64,000 nt of DNA from WLJO01 sp945889085 (GTDB taxonomy: Bacteria > Actinomycetota > Acidimicrobiia > Acidimicrobiales > Ilumatobacteraceae), in the NCBI GenBank assembly GCA_945889085.1, contig CAMDBM010000003.1, forward strand, positions 1-64,000, given 5' to 3'. Shown in pieces: positions 49,654 to 57,836 of this stretch (within the stretch, counting starts at the first letter, position 1; each line of letters begins with the position of its first letter). Position numbers and translations under genes: made by a program. Under the pieces are notes generated by a model. That model was not told where the DNA came from. It saw nothing but the letters and a program-made list of their open reading frames with translations, and searched no databases.

Positions 49654-50894
49654 GCGACACGGCCGACCTCGATGTGCTCGCTGGTGATCGTTGGCCGGGT
49701 GTGTTCGACGCCCGCCAATCGAGGCTCCGGGCATCGATTGCGCGTCGGATCATGCGCAGCGCCGCGAATCGACTGGCGGTGCGTGTCCACGTCGCTGACG
49801 GGGAGGTCATGGGCGGTGGCGGACCGAACTCGCCCGTCCTCGTGATCCACCGGCCGTACGCGTTCTTCTCCCGCCTCGGGGTAGACGCCAAGATCGGGTT
49901 CGGCGAGTCCTACATGGCGGGGGAGTGGGCACCCGGCCCCGGCACGGACCTCGCGGACCTGCTGACGCCGTTCGCGGCAAACATGGCAGATCTCGTTCCA
50001 CGGCCGCTCCAGAGACTCCGACGCCTAGCCGAACAGCGCCAGCCACCGGACGAGGAGAACACGGTGGACCAAGCGAGGCGCAACATCGGCCGTCACTACG
50101 ACCTCTCCAACGACATGTTCGCCGCCTTCCTCGACGAGACAATGACGTACTCGTCCGCGCTGTTTGCCGACGGCGACGATCTCGCTGGGGCCCAGCGCCG
50201 AAAGATTGGGGCGGTGCTCGATCTGGCCGGTGTCCGTGCGGGCACCGAACTTCTCGAGATCGGTACCGGCTGGGGGCAGTTGGCGATCCAGGCGGCCCAG
50301 CGGGGTGCACGAGTAACCACGCTGACGCTGTCATCCGAGCAGCAGGGACTGGCAGCCGAACGGGTTCGCGAGGCGGGTGTCGCTGACCGTGTGGATATCC
50401 GTCTCCTCGATTACCGCCTCGTACAGGGTTCGTTCGACGCGATCGTGAGTGTCGAGATGATCGAGGCAGTGGGCGCCAAGTACTGGCCGCAGTACTTCGC
50501 CACCATGGACCGACTGCTGCGTCCCGGTGGCACTGTCGGCCTGCAGGCAATCACGATCTCGCACGAACGGCTGCTCGCCACGATGCAGGCGTATTCGTGG
50601 ATCCACAAGTATGTGTTCCCCGGCGGGATTATCCCGTCGGTTCGGGCGATCGAGGACACCTGCCACGCCGGGACGTCACTGCGAGTGTCCCGTCTCGACA
50701 CCTTCGGGTCGGACTACGCCCGGACGCTGCGAATCTGGCGCCAGAACTTCTTGGCGAACTGGCCCCGGGTGGAGAGCGAACGGTTCGACGGAATTTTCCG
50801 TCGGATGTGGGAGTTCTACCTGGCGTACTGCGAGGCCGGGTTCGCCAGCAGCTACCTCGACGTCGCGCAGATCCAGCTCACCCGCGGCTCCTGA
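49650..50894 (+). CDS. cyclopropane-fatty-acyl-phospholipid synthase-type methyltransferase
   Basis: A 414-residue SAM-dependent enzyme. N-terminal lipid-associated region with GFGESYMAGEW (about residues 88-98), NIGRHYDLSNDMFAAFLD near 146-163, SAM site LLEIGTGWGQLAI near 201 and FPGGIIPS near 324 (the CFA-synthase iron/bicarbonate region). It uses a methyl from SAM on an unsaturated acyl chain of a phospholipid: cyclopropane or methyl-branched product. Start GTG 49650 overlaps the DUF1365 stop. Confidence 0.92.
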   Translation: MSDTADLDVLAGDRWPGVFDARQSRLRASIARRIMRSAANRLAVRVHVADGEVMGGGGPNSPVLVIHRPYAFFSRLGVDAKIGFGESYMAGEWAPGPGTDLADLLTPFAANMADLVPRPLQRLRRLAEQRQPPDEENTVDQARRNIGRHYDLSNDMFAAFLDETMTYSSALFADGDDLAGAQRRKIGAVLDLAGVRAGTELLEIGTGWGQLAIQAAQRGARVTTLTLSSEQQGLAAERVREAGVADRVDIRLLDYRLVQGSFDAIVSVEMIEAVGAKYWPQYFATMDRLLRPGGTVGLQAITISHERLLATMQAYSWIHKYVFPGGIIPSVRAIEDTCHAGTSLRVSRLDTFGSDYARTLRIWRQNFLANWPRVESERFDGIFRRMWEFYLAYCEAGFASSYLDVAQIQLTRGS

Positions 50895-51040
50895 CGGCCG
50901 CCGGCAGCGGACCTCCCGTCCGAGCGGGTGGGGGCCAGTGGGGGGATTGTCGTGCTGGGAATGGGTGTCCCCAACGTCCCCCACCGTTGTTTGACCGCTC
51001 AAGGTGGTGCTTTTGGTCGTTTGTTCGACGATTTGCCGTA

Positions 51041-51073
51041 CTTTCGCGCGCTCCGCGCGCGCAGTGTCGAAAG
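51041..51073 (+). terminator. hairpin in the gap between CFA-type gene and mraZ
   Basis: An inner perfect stem GCGCGC-TCC-GCGCGC and outer pairing CTTTCG with CGAAAG, with a one-sided bulge. It is 147 bases after the methyltransferase stop and has no T-tract, so termination is uncertain. Confidence 0.35.
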
Positions 51074-51110
51074 ATTCCGACCGTCGGTGGTGAAATGTGG
51101 GGGAGAAGGC

Positions 51111-51139
51111 TTGACGGAGGGGGTTGAGTGGGGAATAAT
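51111..51139 (+). promoter_or_regulatory. predicted mraZ (division cluster) promoter
   Basis: TTGACG at 51111-51116 and AATAAT at 51134-51139 are separated by 17 bases: a close match to the sigma-70/HrdB-type consensus. Transcription would start near 51146, about 55 bases before mraZ. Confidence 0.65.
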
Positions 51140-51153
51140 GGGGACACGTGGAG
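51129..51153 (+). promoter_or_regulatory. predicted MraZ operator (TGGGN repeats)
   Basis: TGGGG at 51129, TGGGG at 51139 and TGGAG at 51149 occur with exact 10-base periodicity (5-base spacers). This is the known arrangement of MraZ-binding repeats. They overlap the -10 box, consistent with autorepression by MraZ. Confidence 0.7.
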
Positions 51154-51201
51154 AACGGGTCGCCGTGATTCACCGCTCACACAAGGAGATGCCGGGAACC
51201 C

Positions 51202-51624
51202 ATGCAGCGCTTCGTAGGTCGCTACGAGCGCCAAGTCGACGACAAGGGTCGACTGGCGCTGCCGTCAGCGTTCCGCGCGCGCTTTGAGCCCCGGTGCTTC
51301 CTTGCGAGAGGCCAAGACGGATGTATTGACGTGATGACCGAGGAGGGGTTCGACGAGATGGTTGCCGAGCTGCTCGACAAGGTGAAACGGGGGGAGATGA
51401 GCAAGTCGCAGCAGCGAGCACTCTCTGGCGACACCGCGGAGGTGGCCCTCGACGCCCAGGGTCGCTTCCTCATCACTCAGGAACTGCGGGAATTCTCGGG
51501 CATCGAGCCCAAGGCCGCAGTGATCGTTGCCGGTTCCTTTGACCGGGTTGAGATCTGGAACCCCGTCCAGTACTCGCAGCAGATCGAACACGGAAGTGCC
51601 CTGATCAAGGGCACGTCGAGCTGA
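51202..51624 (+). CDS. mraZ: division/cell wall cluster transcriptional repressor MraZ
   Basis: A 140-residue protein with two AbrB-like SpoVT/MraZ repeats: FVGRYERQVDDKGRLALP (about residues 4-21) and TAEVALDAQGRFLITQ (about 77-92). It is a DNA-binding ring-forming repressor of its own operon. It is the first gene of the division cluster, downstream of matching TGGGN repeats. Confidence 0.96.
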   Translation: MQRFVGRYERQVDDKGRLALPSAFRARFEPRCFLARGQDGCIDVMTEEGFDEMVAELLDKVKRGEMSKSQQRALSGDTAEVALDAQGRFLITQELREFSGIEPKAAVIVAGSFDRVEIWNPVQYSQQIEHGSALIKGTSS

Positions 51625-51663
51625 GAGGAGTGTGAGGAACGAGACAGACGTGACCCCTTTGAC

Positions 51664-51790
51664 GTTCCGCTCATCGGCAGCTTCCCGACCAGCAAGATGG
51701 TTAGCCCCAACTCCGCCCGCTTCCATCTCGCTTGTTCCGGGGAGAAATCCCGGCAGCACTGCTGGTCGGGGAGCTGCCCGTGAGCGGAAC
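51664..51790 (+). ncRNA. structured RNA element between mraZ and rsmH (mraW RNA-like)
   Basis: Two 31-base arms, 51664-51694 and 51760-51790, are complementary with only three mismatches. Between them lie two smaller hairpins, AGATGG/CCATCT (51695-51700 with 51723-51728) and CCGGG/CCCGG (51737-51741 with 51749-51753), giving a compact three-way junction. The right arm ends 38 bases before the rsmH start. The mraW RNA motif, known from actinobacterial division clusters upstream of mraW (rsmH), occurs at this position; I assign it by location and structure, not by an alignment. Confidence 0.65.
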
Positions 51791-51828
51791 CCACAGGATC
51801 CGTGCGTCGTCCCAACACGGTCCGTTCG

Positions 51829-52779
51829 ATGACGGGCGGGTTTCGGCACGAGCCGGTCATGCTCGCCGAGATCATCGAGGTCTTCGACGGAGTGCCCGCC
51901 GGATGGCTGGTTGACATGACGCTCGGCGGCGCCGGACACGCTCGTGGCTTGCTCGAGCGGCGAACAGACTGTCGGCTTCTCGGCCTGGACCGCGATCAAG
52001 ACGCACTCGCCGCAGCGACGGCAGTTCTCGCCCCGTTCGAAGAACGGGTGGTCACACGCCACGCACGTTTCGACTCCCTCCACAACGTCATGGCTGCACT
52101 CGCGATCTCCTCAGTGTCCGGTGTGCTGTTCGACCTCGGCGTCTCGTCCCACCAGTTCGACGAGGGAGACCGTGGGTTCTCGTATCGCTTTGACGGCCCG
52201 CTCGACATGCGCATGGATGCCTCCACCGGCCCCAGCGCCACGGATGTCGTGAACGGCTACGGCGTCGACGAACTGACCCGCGTACTCCGGGAGTTCGGTG
52301 ACGAGCGCTTTGCCTACCGAATCGCGAACGCGATCGTTGCGAGTCGCCCAGTGCGCACGACCGCCCAGTTGGCCGAGATCGTGCGGGACGCGATTCCCGC
52401 TCCGGCCCGTCGCACAGGAGGGCATCCCGCGAAGCGCACGTTCCAGGCGATCCGCATCGAGGTGAATCAGGAACTCGAGATTCTTCCGGATGCTCTCGAT
52501 CAGGCGATCGACGCGCTGTCGGTGGGCGGCAGGGTTGCCGTGCTCTCGTACCACTCGGGCGAGGACCGGATCGTCAAGCACGCGTTTCGTGAAGCCGCAA
52601 CAGGTGGATGCTCCTGTCCCACAGGGCTGCCCTGTGGATGTGGTGCCTCCCCGACCGTGCGTATCGTGCGACCGGCCAAGCGCGTGCCGTCGGCAGGCGA
52701 GCGGGATCGCAATCCGCGAGCGTCATCGGCGATCCTGCGTGTCGTCGAGAAGGTTGCTGTCACTGGGGTGGCGCAGTGA
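51829..52779 (+). CDS. rsmH: 16S rRNA (cytosine-1402-N4)-methyltransferase
   Basis: A 316-residue SAM-dependent methyltransferase: GGFRHEPVMLAEI at the N-terminus, DMTLGGAGHARGLL and LGLDRDQDAL (SAM site), VSSHQFDEGDRGFSYRFDGPLDMRM (the family block, read in part as RGFSYRFDGPLDMRM), and SYHSGEDRIVKHAF near residue 245. It methylates C1402 in the ribosomal P site. ATG 51829 is chosen since homologs start just before FRHxPVML; ATG 51802 is possible. Confidence 0.95.
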   Translation: MTGGFRHEPVMLAEIIEVFDGVPAGWLVDMTLGGAGHARGLLERRTDCRLLGLDRDQDALAAATAVLAPFEERVVTRHARFDSLHNVMAALAISSVSGVLFDLGVSSHQFDEGDRGFSYRFDGPLDMRMDASTGPSATDVVNGYGVDELTRVLREFGDERFAYRIANAIVASRPVRTTAQLAEIVRDAIPAPARRTGGHPAKRTFQAIRIEVNQELEILPDALDQAIDALSVGGRVAVLSYHSGEDRIVKHAFREAATGGCSCPTGLPCGCGASPTVRIVRPAKRVPSAGERDRNPRASSAILRVVEKVAVTGVAQ

Positions 52780-53459
52780 GTGCTGCAGCCGCCCAGCGAC
52801 TCGAGCGCCGTTCGGACATCGCCCCCCGGCGTGCGAACACCAGCGCTCACACACGCCCCGAGACGCGACCACAGACGCGACCACAGACGCGACCGCAGGC
52901 GCAGCGCGCTGCGGCGCCGGCACACCGCCAGCCACAGTTCCGCCGCCGGGTTGTCCCCGTGGCAGCGCCGAGTGCCCTCGAGCGTCGGGCGAAGAGCCGG
53001 CCGCTTCCGGCTGATCTCGCAGCGCTCTCCCAGGTGCAGGTTTTCCGGCCGCGTGTCGAATCCGGCGCGGTCGCACGGAGTGAGCAGCGTCAGGCGCCCC
53101 GAACCAACCTGCGATCGGTGCCCCAACGGCGACGGATCGCATCGATTCTCGCTCCAGCCCTCGTGGTGGTGTTCCTTGCCATGCTCGGTGTTACCACCTT
53201 CCAGACCCGGATGGCGGAGGAACAGGTCAAGCTTGACCAACTGCAGGTCAAGGTCGACAAGGCCCGGGAACTCCGCCAGTCCCTTGAGCGCGAACGGGCG
53301 GAGCTGCGCTCGCCGGTGCATCTCGGCAGGGAGGCAGCGACCATGAAGATGAGCGCTGCCGATGCGGTTGGCTTCGTGACTGTCGATGCACAGACGTACA
53401 CGGAGGTGCTCGCAACGTCCGCGGCAATGCCGCTGGACGAACCCGGTACGAGACCATGA
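52776..53459 (+). CDS. ftsL: FtsL-like septum protein
   Basis: A 227-residue single-pass protein: a long basic, Pro/Arg/Gln-rich cytoplasmic N-terminus (residues 1-125), one membrane helix (about 126-146) and a short extracytoplasmic coiled coil (about 148-180, with regularly spaced Leu/Val). Topology and place between rsmH and ftsI support FtsL, although FtsL sequences are poorly conserved. GTG start overlaps the rsmH stop. The N-terminus includes TRPQ repeats encoded by 12-base DNA repeats. Confidence 0.75.
   Translation: MSAAAAQRLERRSDIAPRRANTSAHTRPETRPQTRPQTRPQAQRAAAPAHRQPQFRRRVVPVAAPSALERRAKSRPLPADLAALSQVQVFRPRVESGAVARSEQRQAPRTNLRSVPQRRRIASILAPALVVVFLAMLGVTTFQTRMAEEQVKLDQLQVKVDKARELRQSLERERAELRSPVHLGREAATMKMSAADAVGFVTVDAQTYTEVLATSAAMPLDEPGTRP
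52861..52896. repeat. 12-bp tandem repeats in the FtsL-like gene
   Basis: Three copies of AGACGCGACCAC (last with one change) encode the TRPQ repeats in the cytoplasmic tail. Slippage at this locus could change tail length between strains. Confidence 0.8.
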
Positions 53460-55327
53460 CAACGACCGAGGGAACAACTCAGCGGCCAGGGCTCCGTGAC
53501 GTAATGTCCGGCTCCGGTCCATCTGGCGGCCCCCCGCGGCTGTTGCGTCGCCGGAGCGAGGACCAGCGCGACGCACACGAGTTTCGGGTTGGGGGCTTTC
53601 GCAAGCGGATGGTGTTCGTCCTTGTAGCGATTGCGCTCTGCTTCGCCGGCATCCTCGTGCGTGTCGGGATGCTGCAAACCACGCAGGCGAAGGCCTATCA
53701 GGCCTACACCGTCCGTCAGCGGGCGAAGAACGAGACCCTGCCGGCGCCGCGTGGGCAGATCCTCGATCGCAGCGGTCGTCCCCTGGCGATGTCGGTGGCC
53801 TCAAAGTCGATCTACGCGGATCCACGGGCCATCGTCGACTCGGGGCGGACCGTGGTGGCCCTCGCACGGGTGCTCGGGTTCAGCGCAAAGCGTCAGAAGG
53901 CCTTGCTCGCTCAGCTCTCGGTGCCGAGTACGAGCTTTGTGTATGTTGCGCGTGAGGTAGAGGCAGAGACGGCTCTCGTGGTCGAGAACCTCAAGCTCCC
54001 GGGCATCGGCAGCATCGACGAGACGCGTCGTTATCTCCCCAACGCGGAGGTCGGCCGTGGCGTGATCGGGCTGGCAGACGTCGACGGTCACGGCAGCGCA
54101 GGTCTGGAGAAGCAGTACGACCGGCTCCTGACCGGTGTCGACGGGCAGCTGCGCCAGATCAAGGGAACCAAGGGCCGGTCCATCCCGTCGAGCCGCAAGG
54201 CCCTCATCGCAGCGGTGCCCGGCAATGACATCCGCCTCACGATCGACCTTGCGCTGCAATACCAGACCGAGCAAGCGCTGATGGCGAAGGTGAACGAGCT
54301 CGGGGCGCGAGGTGCATCTGCGATCGTGATGGACTCGCGAACCGGCGAGATCCTCGCCATGGCCTCGGTGCGCCGTGACCCGGAGACCGATGTAGTCCGC
54401 GTGGGGGCAGGAAACTATGCGGCGGTGGACTCCTACGAGCCCGGCTCGGTGGCCAAGGTCATCACCGTCGCCGCAGCCCTCAACGAGAAAAAAGTCACCC
54501 CCCAGACCAGCTTCCTCGTGCCCTTCCGAAAGAAGTACTGGGACGTATGGCTGCATGACGCCGAGGTGCACCCCACCCAATCCCTCACCGTCCACGAGAT
54601 CCTCGCGAAGTCCTCGAACATCGGCACGATCTTTGTGTCCGAGACCATCGGGCCCGACAAGCAGGAGTCCTACATGCGGGCCTTCGGCCTCGGCGAGCCG
54701 ACGGCGCTCGATTTCCCCGGCGAGGCTCGCGGGATCCTGCGGCCGAACGCCAAGTGGCGCGGCACGGAGAACGTCACCGTGGCCTACGGGCAGGGCGTCG
54801 CCGCCACTGCGATCCAATTGGTCAGTGCCGTCAACGTGATCGCGAACGGGGGCGTGTACGTGGCGCCGAAACTGGTGGCGTCGATTGTGTCCCCCCTCGG
54901 CAAGCAGGGCGACACGATGCCGTCGGCATCCCGACGCGTGGTGTCTGCCAGCGTTGCCTCGCAGATGAATTTCCTCATGCGGGACGTGGTGTGCACCGGC
55001 ACCGCGAAGGGATGGGCCGGGATCAAGGGGTACACGATCGCCGGCAAGACCGGTACGGGCTATAAGGCGCAGAGGAACGGGACCTACTTCGACGAGCAGG
55101 GAAGGCGCGCCTATTACGCATCGTTCGTCGGGTTCCTGCCGGCGGAGGACCCGAAGATCACGGTCCTCGTCTCGATCGACGAGCCGCCCCCCGGTGCGGC
55201 CCATTTCGGTGCGAACGCCGCCGCTCCGGTCTTCAACAGGATCGCTCGGGCCGCAATCGTCAACCTCGGGATCCAGGCGCCCACGAATGCCTCGGGGTGC
55301 CCGTCGAGGACGTCGAGCAAAAAATGA
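53456..55327 (+). CDS. ftsI: septal peptidoglycan transpeptidase (PBP3/FtsI-type)
   Basis: A 623-residue class B penicillin-binding protein: cytoplasmic tail (1-50), one membrane helix (about 52-72), pedestal domain (GQILDRSGRPLAMS near 101), and a transpeptidase domain with active-site SxxK in EPGSVAKVI (near 329), SSN in AKSSNIG (near 384) and KTG in AGKTGTG (near 530). It crosslinks septal peptidoglycan with FtsW. ATG overlaps the ftsL stop by 4 bases. Confidence 0.95.
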   Translation: MTTTEGTTQRPGLRDVMSGSGPSGGPPRLLRRRSEDQRDAHEFRVGGFRKRMVFVLVAIALCFAGILVRVGMLQTTQAKAYQAYTVRQRAKNETLPAPRGQILDRSGRPLAMSVASKSIYADPRAIVDSGRTVVALARVLGFSAKRQKALLAQLSVPSTSFVYVAREVEAETALVVENLKLPGIGSIDETRRYLPNAEVGRGVIGLADVDGHGSAGLEKQYDRLLTGVDGQLRQIKGTKGRSIPSSRKALIAAVPGNDIRLTIDLALQYQTEQALMAKVNELGARGASAIVMDSRTGEILAMASVRRDPETDVVRVGAGNYAAVDSYEPGSVAKVITVAAALNEKKVTPQTSFLVPFRKKYWDVWLHDAEVHPTQSLTVHEILAKSSNIGTIFVSETIGPDKQESYMRAFGLGEPTALDFPGEARGILRPNAKWRGTENVTVAYGQGVAATAIQLVSAVNVIANGGVYVAPKLVASIVSPLGKQGDTMPSASRRVVSASVASQMNFLMRDVVCTGTAKGWAGIKGYTIAGKTGTGYKAQRNGTYFDEQGRRAYYASFVGFLPAEDPKITVLVSIDEPPPGAAHFGANAAAPVFNRIARAAIVNLGIQAPTNASGCPSRTSSKK

Positions 55328-56760
55328 CGGCCACGACCCCTCATCGGGAGTCCACTCTCGGGTCGGTGCTCGCTCGCTGCCCGTCTGCAGTCAGATGGCG
55401 CCTGCTCGGCAGCGATGGTGCAGTGGTGTCGGGGATCACGCACGACTCGCGACTCGTGGAGGCGCATTCGATTTTTTGTTGTCTCCGGGGCGAGCGTGCG
55501 GACGGCCACGATCACGCGCTGTCGGCGATTGAGGCCGGTGCCTCCGTCCTCGTGGTCGACCACCTCCTCGATGTTCCGGTGCCGCAGGTGGTCGTGGACG
55601 ATGTGCGGGGGGCCATGGCGATGCTGGCCTGTTCGGTCTACGGAAACCCCTCGCACCGGCTGAACGTCATCGGCATCACGGGTACCAACGGCAAGACGAC
55701 AACTGCGCACCTCGTCGGTGAGATTTTCCGTCACGCCGGCCGGCCGTCGTCGACGATCGGCACCCTCACGGGAGATCTCACGACGCCCGAGGCGCCGGAC
55801 CTCCAGCGGACGCTCTCAGACCTCGCAGACAGCGGAGTCACGACTGTTGCTGTCGAGGTGTCCTCACACGCGCTCGTGCAGCACCGAGTGGACGGCACGA
55901 GATTCGCCGTGTCGATCTTCACCAACCTGGGTCGCGATCATCTCGACCTCCACGGGGACGAGGAAACGTACTTCCGCGCCAAGGCGAGCCTCTTCACGCC
56001 CGGCCTGACGCGCCTCGGGGTGATCAATGCGGATGACCCGGCGGGGCAGAGGATCCTCGCGAGTGCTGCGGTACCTCTCGTTGCGTACTCGCTGGCCGAC
56101 ACCGATCAGGTCGAGGTGATGGCGGACCACCTTCGCTTCGGGTGGCGCGGCAGAGTGATCGAGCTGCCGATCGGCGGCGAGTTCAACATCTCCAACTCCG
56201 TCGCCGCCGCTACTGCGGCGAACGAACTCGGCATTTCGCTCGACGACATCGTCAACGGTCTTGCGGGTGCAACGCCGGTGCCGGGGAGGTTTGAGCCGAT
56301 CCGGTCCGGTCAACCCTTCCACGTCGTGGTGGACTACGCCCACACCCCGGACGCACTGGCCGCCGTTCTCCGTTCGGCTCGCCGTGCGGCCCTCGGGAAC
56401 CGGGTGATCGTGGTGTTCGGCTGCGGCGGGGACCGGGACCGAACGAAGCGCCCGCTCATGGGCGCAGTGGCTGCCGACCTAGCAGACCTGGTCATCATCA
56501 CCTCGGACAACCCACGCAACGAGGACCCGCGAGAGATTATCTCCGAGATCGTCGCTGGATTACCTCCGGAGAGCCTCACAAACATGGTGGTCGAGTCGGA
56601 TCGCGCAGTCGCGATCGAGGCGTCCTTTAGGCTCGCTCATCCCGGTGATGTCGTGGTGCTTGCGGGCAAGGGCCACGAAACCACCCAGACGATTGGTGAT
56701 CAGGTGATCGAGTTCGACGATCGAGTTGTGGCACGACGGATCCTGGGGAACCTGCGATGA
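55324..56760 (+). CDS. murE: UDP-MurNAc-L-Ala-D-Glu:diaminopimelate ligase
   Basis: A 478-residue Mur ligase: ITGTNGKTTTAHL (about residues 118-130) is the ATP loop, EVSSHAL near 179 and the substrate-selecting motif SDNPRNEDP near 397. DNPR is the signature for meso-diaminopimelate, so this organism should have A1-gamma type peptidoglycan precursors. The ATG at 55324 overlaps the ftsI stop; a GTG at 55297 is an alternative. Confidence 0.95.
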   Translation: MTATTPHRESTLGSVLARCPSAVRWRLLGSDGAVVSGITHDSRLVEAHSIFCCLRGERADGHDHALSAIEAGASVLVVDHLLDVPVPQVVVDDVRGAMAMLACSVYGNPSHRLNVIGITGTNGKTTTAHLVGEIFRHAGRPSSTIGTLTGDLTTPEAPDLQRTLSDLADSGVTTVAVEVSSHALVQHRVDGTRFAVSIFTNLGRDHLDLHGDEETYFRAKASLFTPGLTRLGVINADDPAGQRILASAAVPLVAYSLADTDQVEVMADHLRFGWRGRVIELPIGGEFNISNSVAAATAANELGISLDDIVNGLAGATPVPGRFEPIRSGQPFHVVVDYAHTPDALAAVLRSARRAALGNRVIVVFGCGGDRDRTKRPLMGAVAADLADLVIITSDNPRNEDPREIISEIVAGLPPESLTNMVVESDRAVAIEASFRLAHPGDVVVLAGKGHETTQTIGDQVIEFDDRVVARRILGNLR

Positions 56761-57830
56761 TCGCGATCTTCCTCTCGGGTGCCGTGTCCCTCCTCGTCTC
56801 GCTGTTGTTGACCCGATTCCTCATCCGTTTCTTTAAGAACCTCGGCAAGGGTCAGCCGATCCTGACGAAGGACGAGAACAACGCAGTCGTCGCTGAGCAC
56901 TCGCACAAGCACGGCACGCCGACGATGGGCGGCATCGCCATCGTGCTCTCGGCGATCGTCGGCTACATCGTCACCCACATCCGGCGCGGGGTGGTGTTCT
57001 CGGACCAGGCAATGATCATGCTGCTGGCCGTCCTCGTCATGGCCCTCCTCGGACTCGCTGACGACATCGCAAAGGTGCGCAAGGGCCGCAACCGCGGTGT
57101 GTTCTGGAAGGTCAAGGGCTACATCACCCTTGCGATCAGCATGGGACTCGCCCTGCTGCTCGCGCTCACCACCAATGTGTCGCGGACCCTGTCATTCACC
57201 CGCCACGACAACCCTGGCTGGCAACTGCACCTCGTGATCTGGGTGCTGTGGACCGGGTTCATCATTTTCGCGACCACCAACGCGGTCAACGTGACCGACG
57301 GTTTGGACGGGCTTGCTGGCGGGTCTGCTGTGCTCGGGTTCGCCGCGTTCACGATCATCGCGTACTGGGCGTTCCGGAACCCACAGATCTACGCGTTCAA
57401 GGCCGGTGTGCGGCACGGTGTGGTGAACCCCCTCGACCTTGCGGTTGTCGGCGCCGCCTTTGCGGGGGCCTGTATCGGCTTCCTCTGGTGGAACGCTGCC
57501 CCTGCGCGCATCTTCATGGGCGACGTCGGCGCGCTCGGTATCGGAGCAGCCCTCTCCATGCTGGCGATCACCACCGACACGCACCTGCTCCTGGTGCTGA
57601 TCTGCGGCCTCAACGTGATGGAGATCGGATCCGTTGCCATCCAGATGGGTTATTTCCGCGCGAGCGGGCGCAAGAAGCGTCTCTTCAAAATGTCGCCGAT
57701 CCACCACCACTTCGAGCTGTCCGGATGGCCCGAGACCACGGTGATCATCAGGTTCTGGATCATCTCCGGACTGTGCGTTGCCGCAGCGCTCGCCCTCTTC
57801 ATCGCCGACTTCGTCCACGTGCAGGGATAG
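56757..57830 (+). CDS. mraY: phospho-N-acetylmuramoyl-pentapeptide-transferase
   Basis: A 357-residue membrane enzyme of about ten helices: KHGTPTMGGIA (about residues 47-57), LGLADDIAK (near 100, catalytic Asp-Asp), NVTDGLDGLAGG (near 178) and HHHFELSGWPE (near 318). It links the MurNAc-pentapeptide to undecaprenyl phosphate, making lipid I. It starts inside the murE stop; murF, normally between murE and mraY, is absent. Confidence 0.96.
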   Translation: MIAIFLSGAVSLLVSLLLTRFLIRFFKNLGKGQPILTKDENNAVVAEHSHKHGTPTMGGIAIVLSAIVGYIVTHIRRGVVFSDQAMIMLLAVLVMALLGLADDIAKVRKGRNRGVFWKVKGYITLAISMGLALLLALTTNVSRTLSFTRHDNPGWQLHLVIWVLWTGFIIFATTNAVNVTDGLDGLAGGSAVLGFAAFTIIAYWAFRNPQIYAFKAGVRHGVVNPLDLAVVGAAFAGACIGFLWWNAAPARIFMGDVGALGIGAALSMLAITTDTHLLLVLICGLNVMEIGSVAIQMGYFRASGRKKRLFKMSPIHHHFELSGWPETTVIIRFWIISGLCVAAALALFIADFVHVQG

Positions 57831-57836
57831 CAAGCC

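Larger units (their letters stand above)
50895..51201. other. 307-base intergenic region before mraZ
   Basis: There is no coding sequence. It holds an imperfect hairpin at 51041-51073 (CTTTCG...CGAAAG outer stem around a GCGCGC inner stem), which may end the upstream operon, and the mraZ promoter/operator (51111-51153). The G-rich stretch at 50925-50990 shows nothing I recognise. Confidence 0.6.

Noticed and set aside
54460..54480. SVAK at the FtsI active site considered as an inactivated penicillin-binding site
   Set aside because: SxxK, SSN and KTG motifs are all intact; the variable middle residues do not matter for catalysis.
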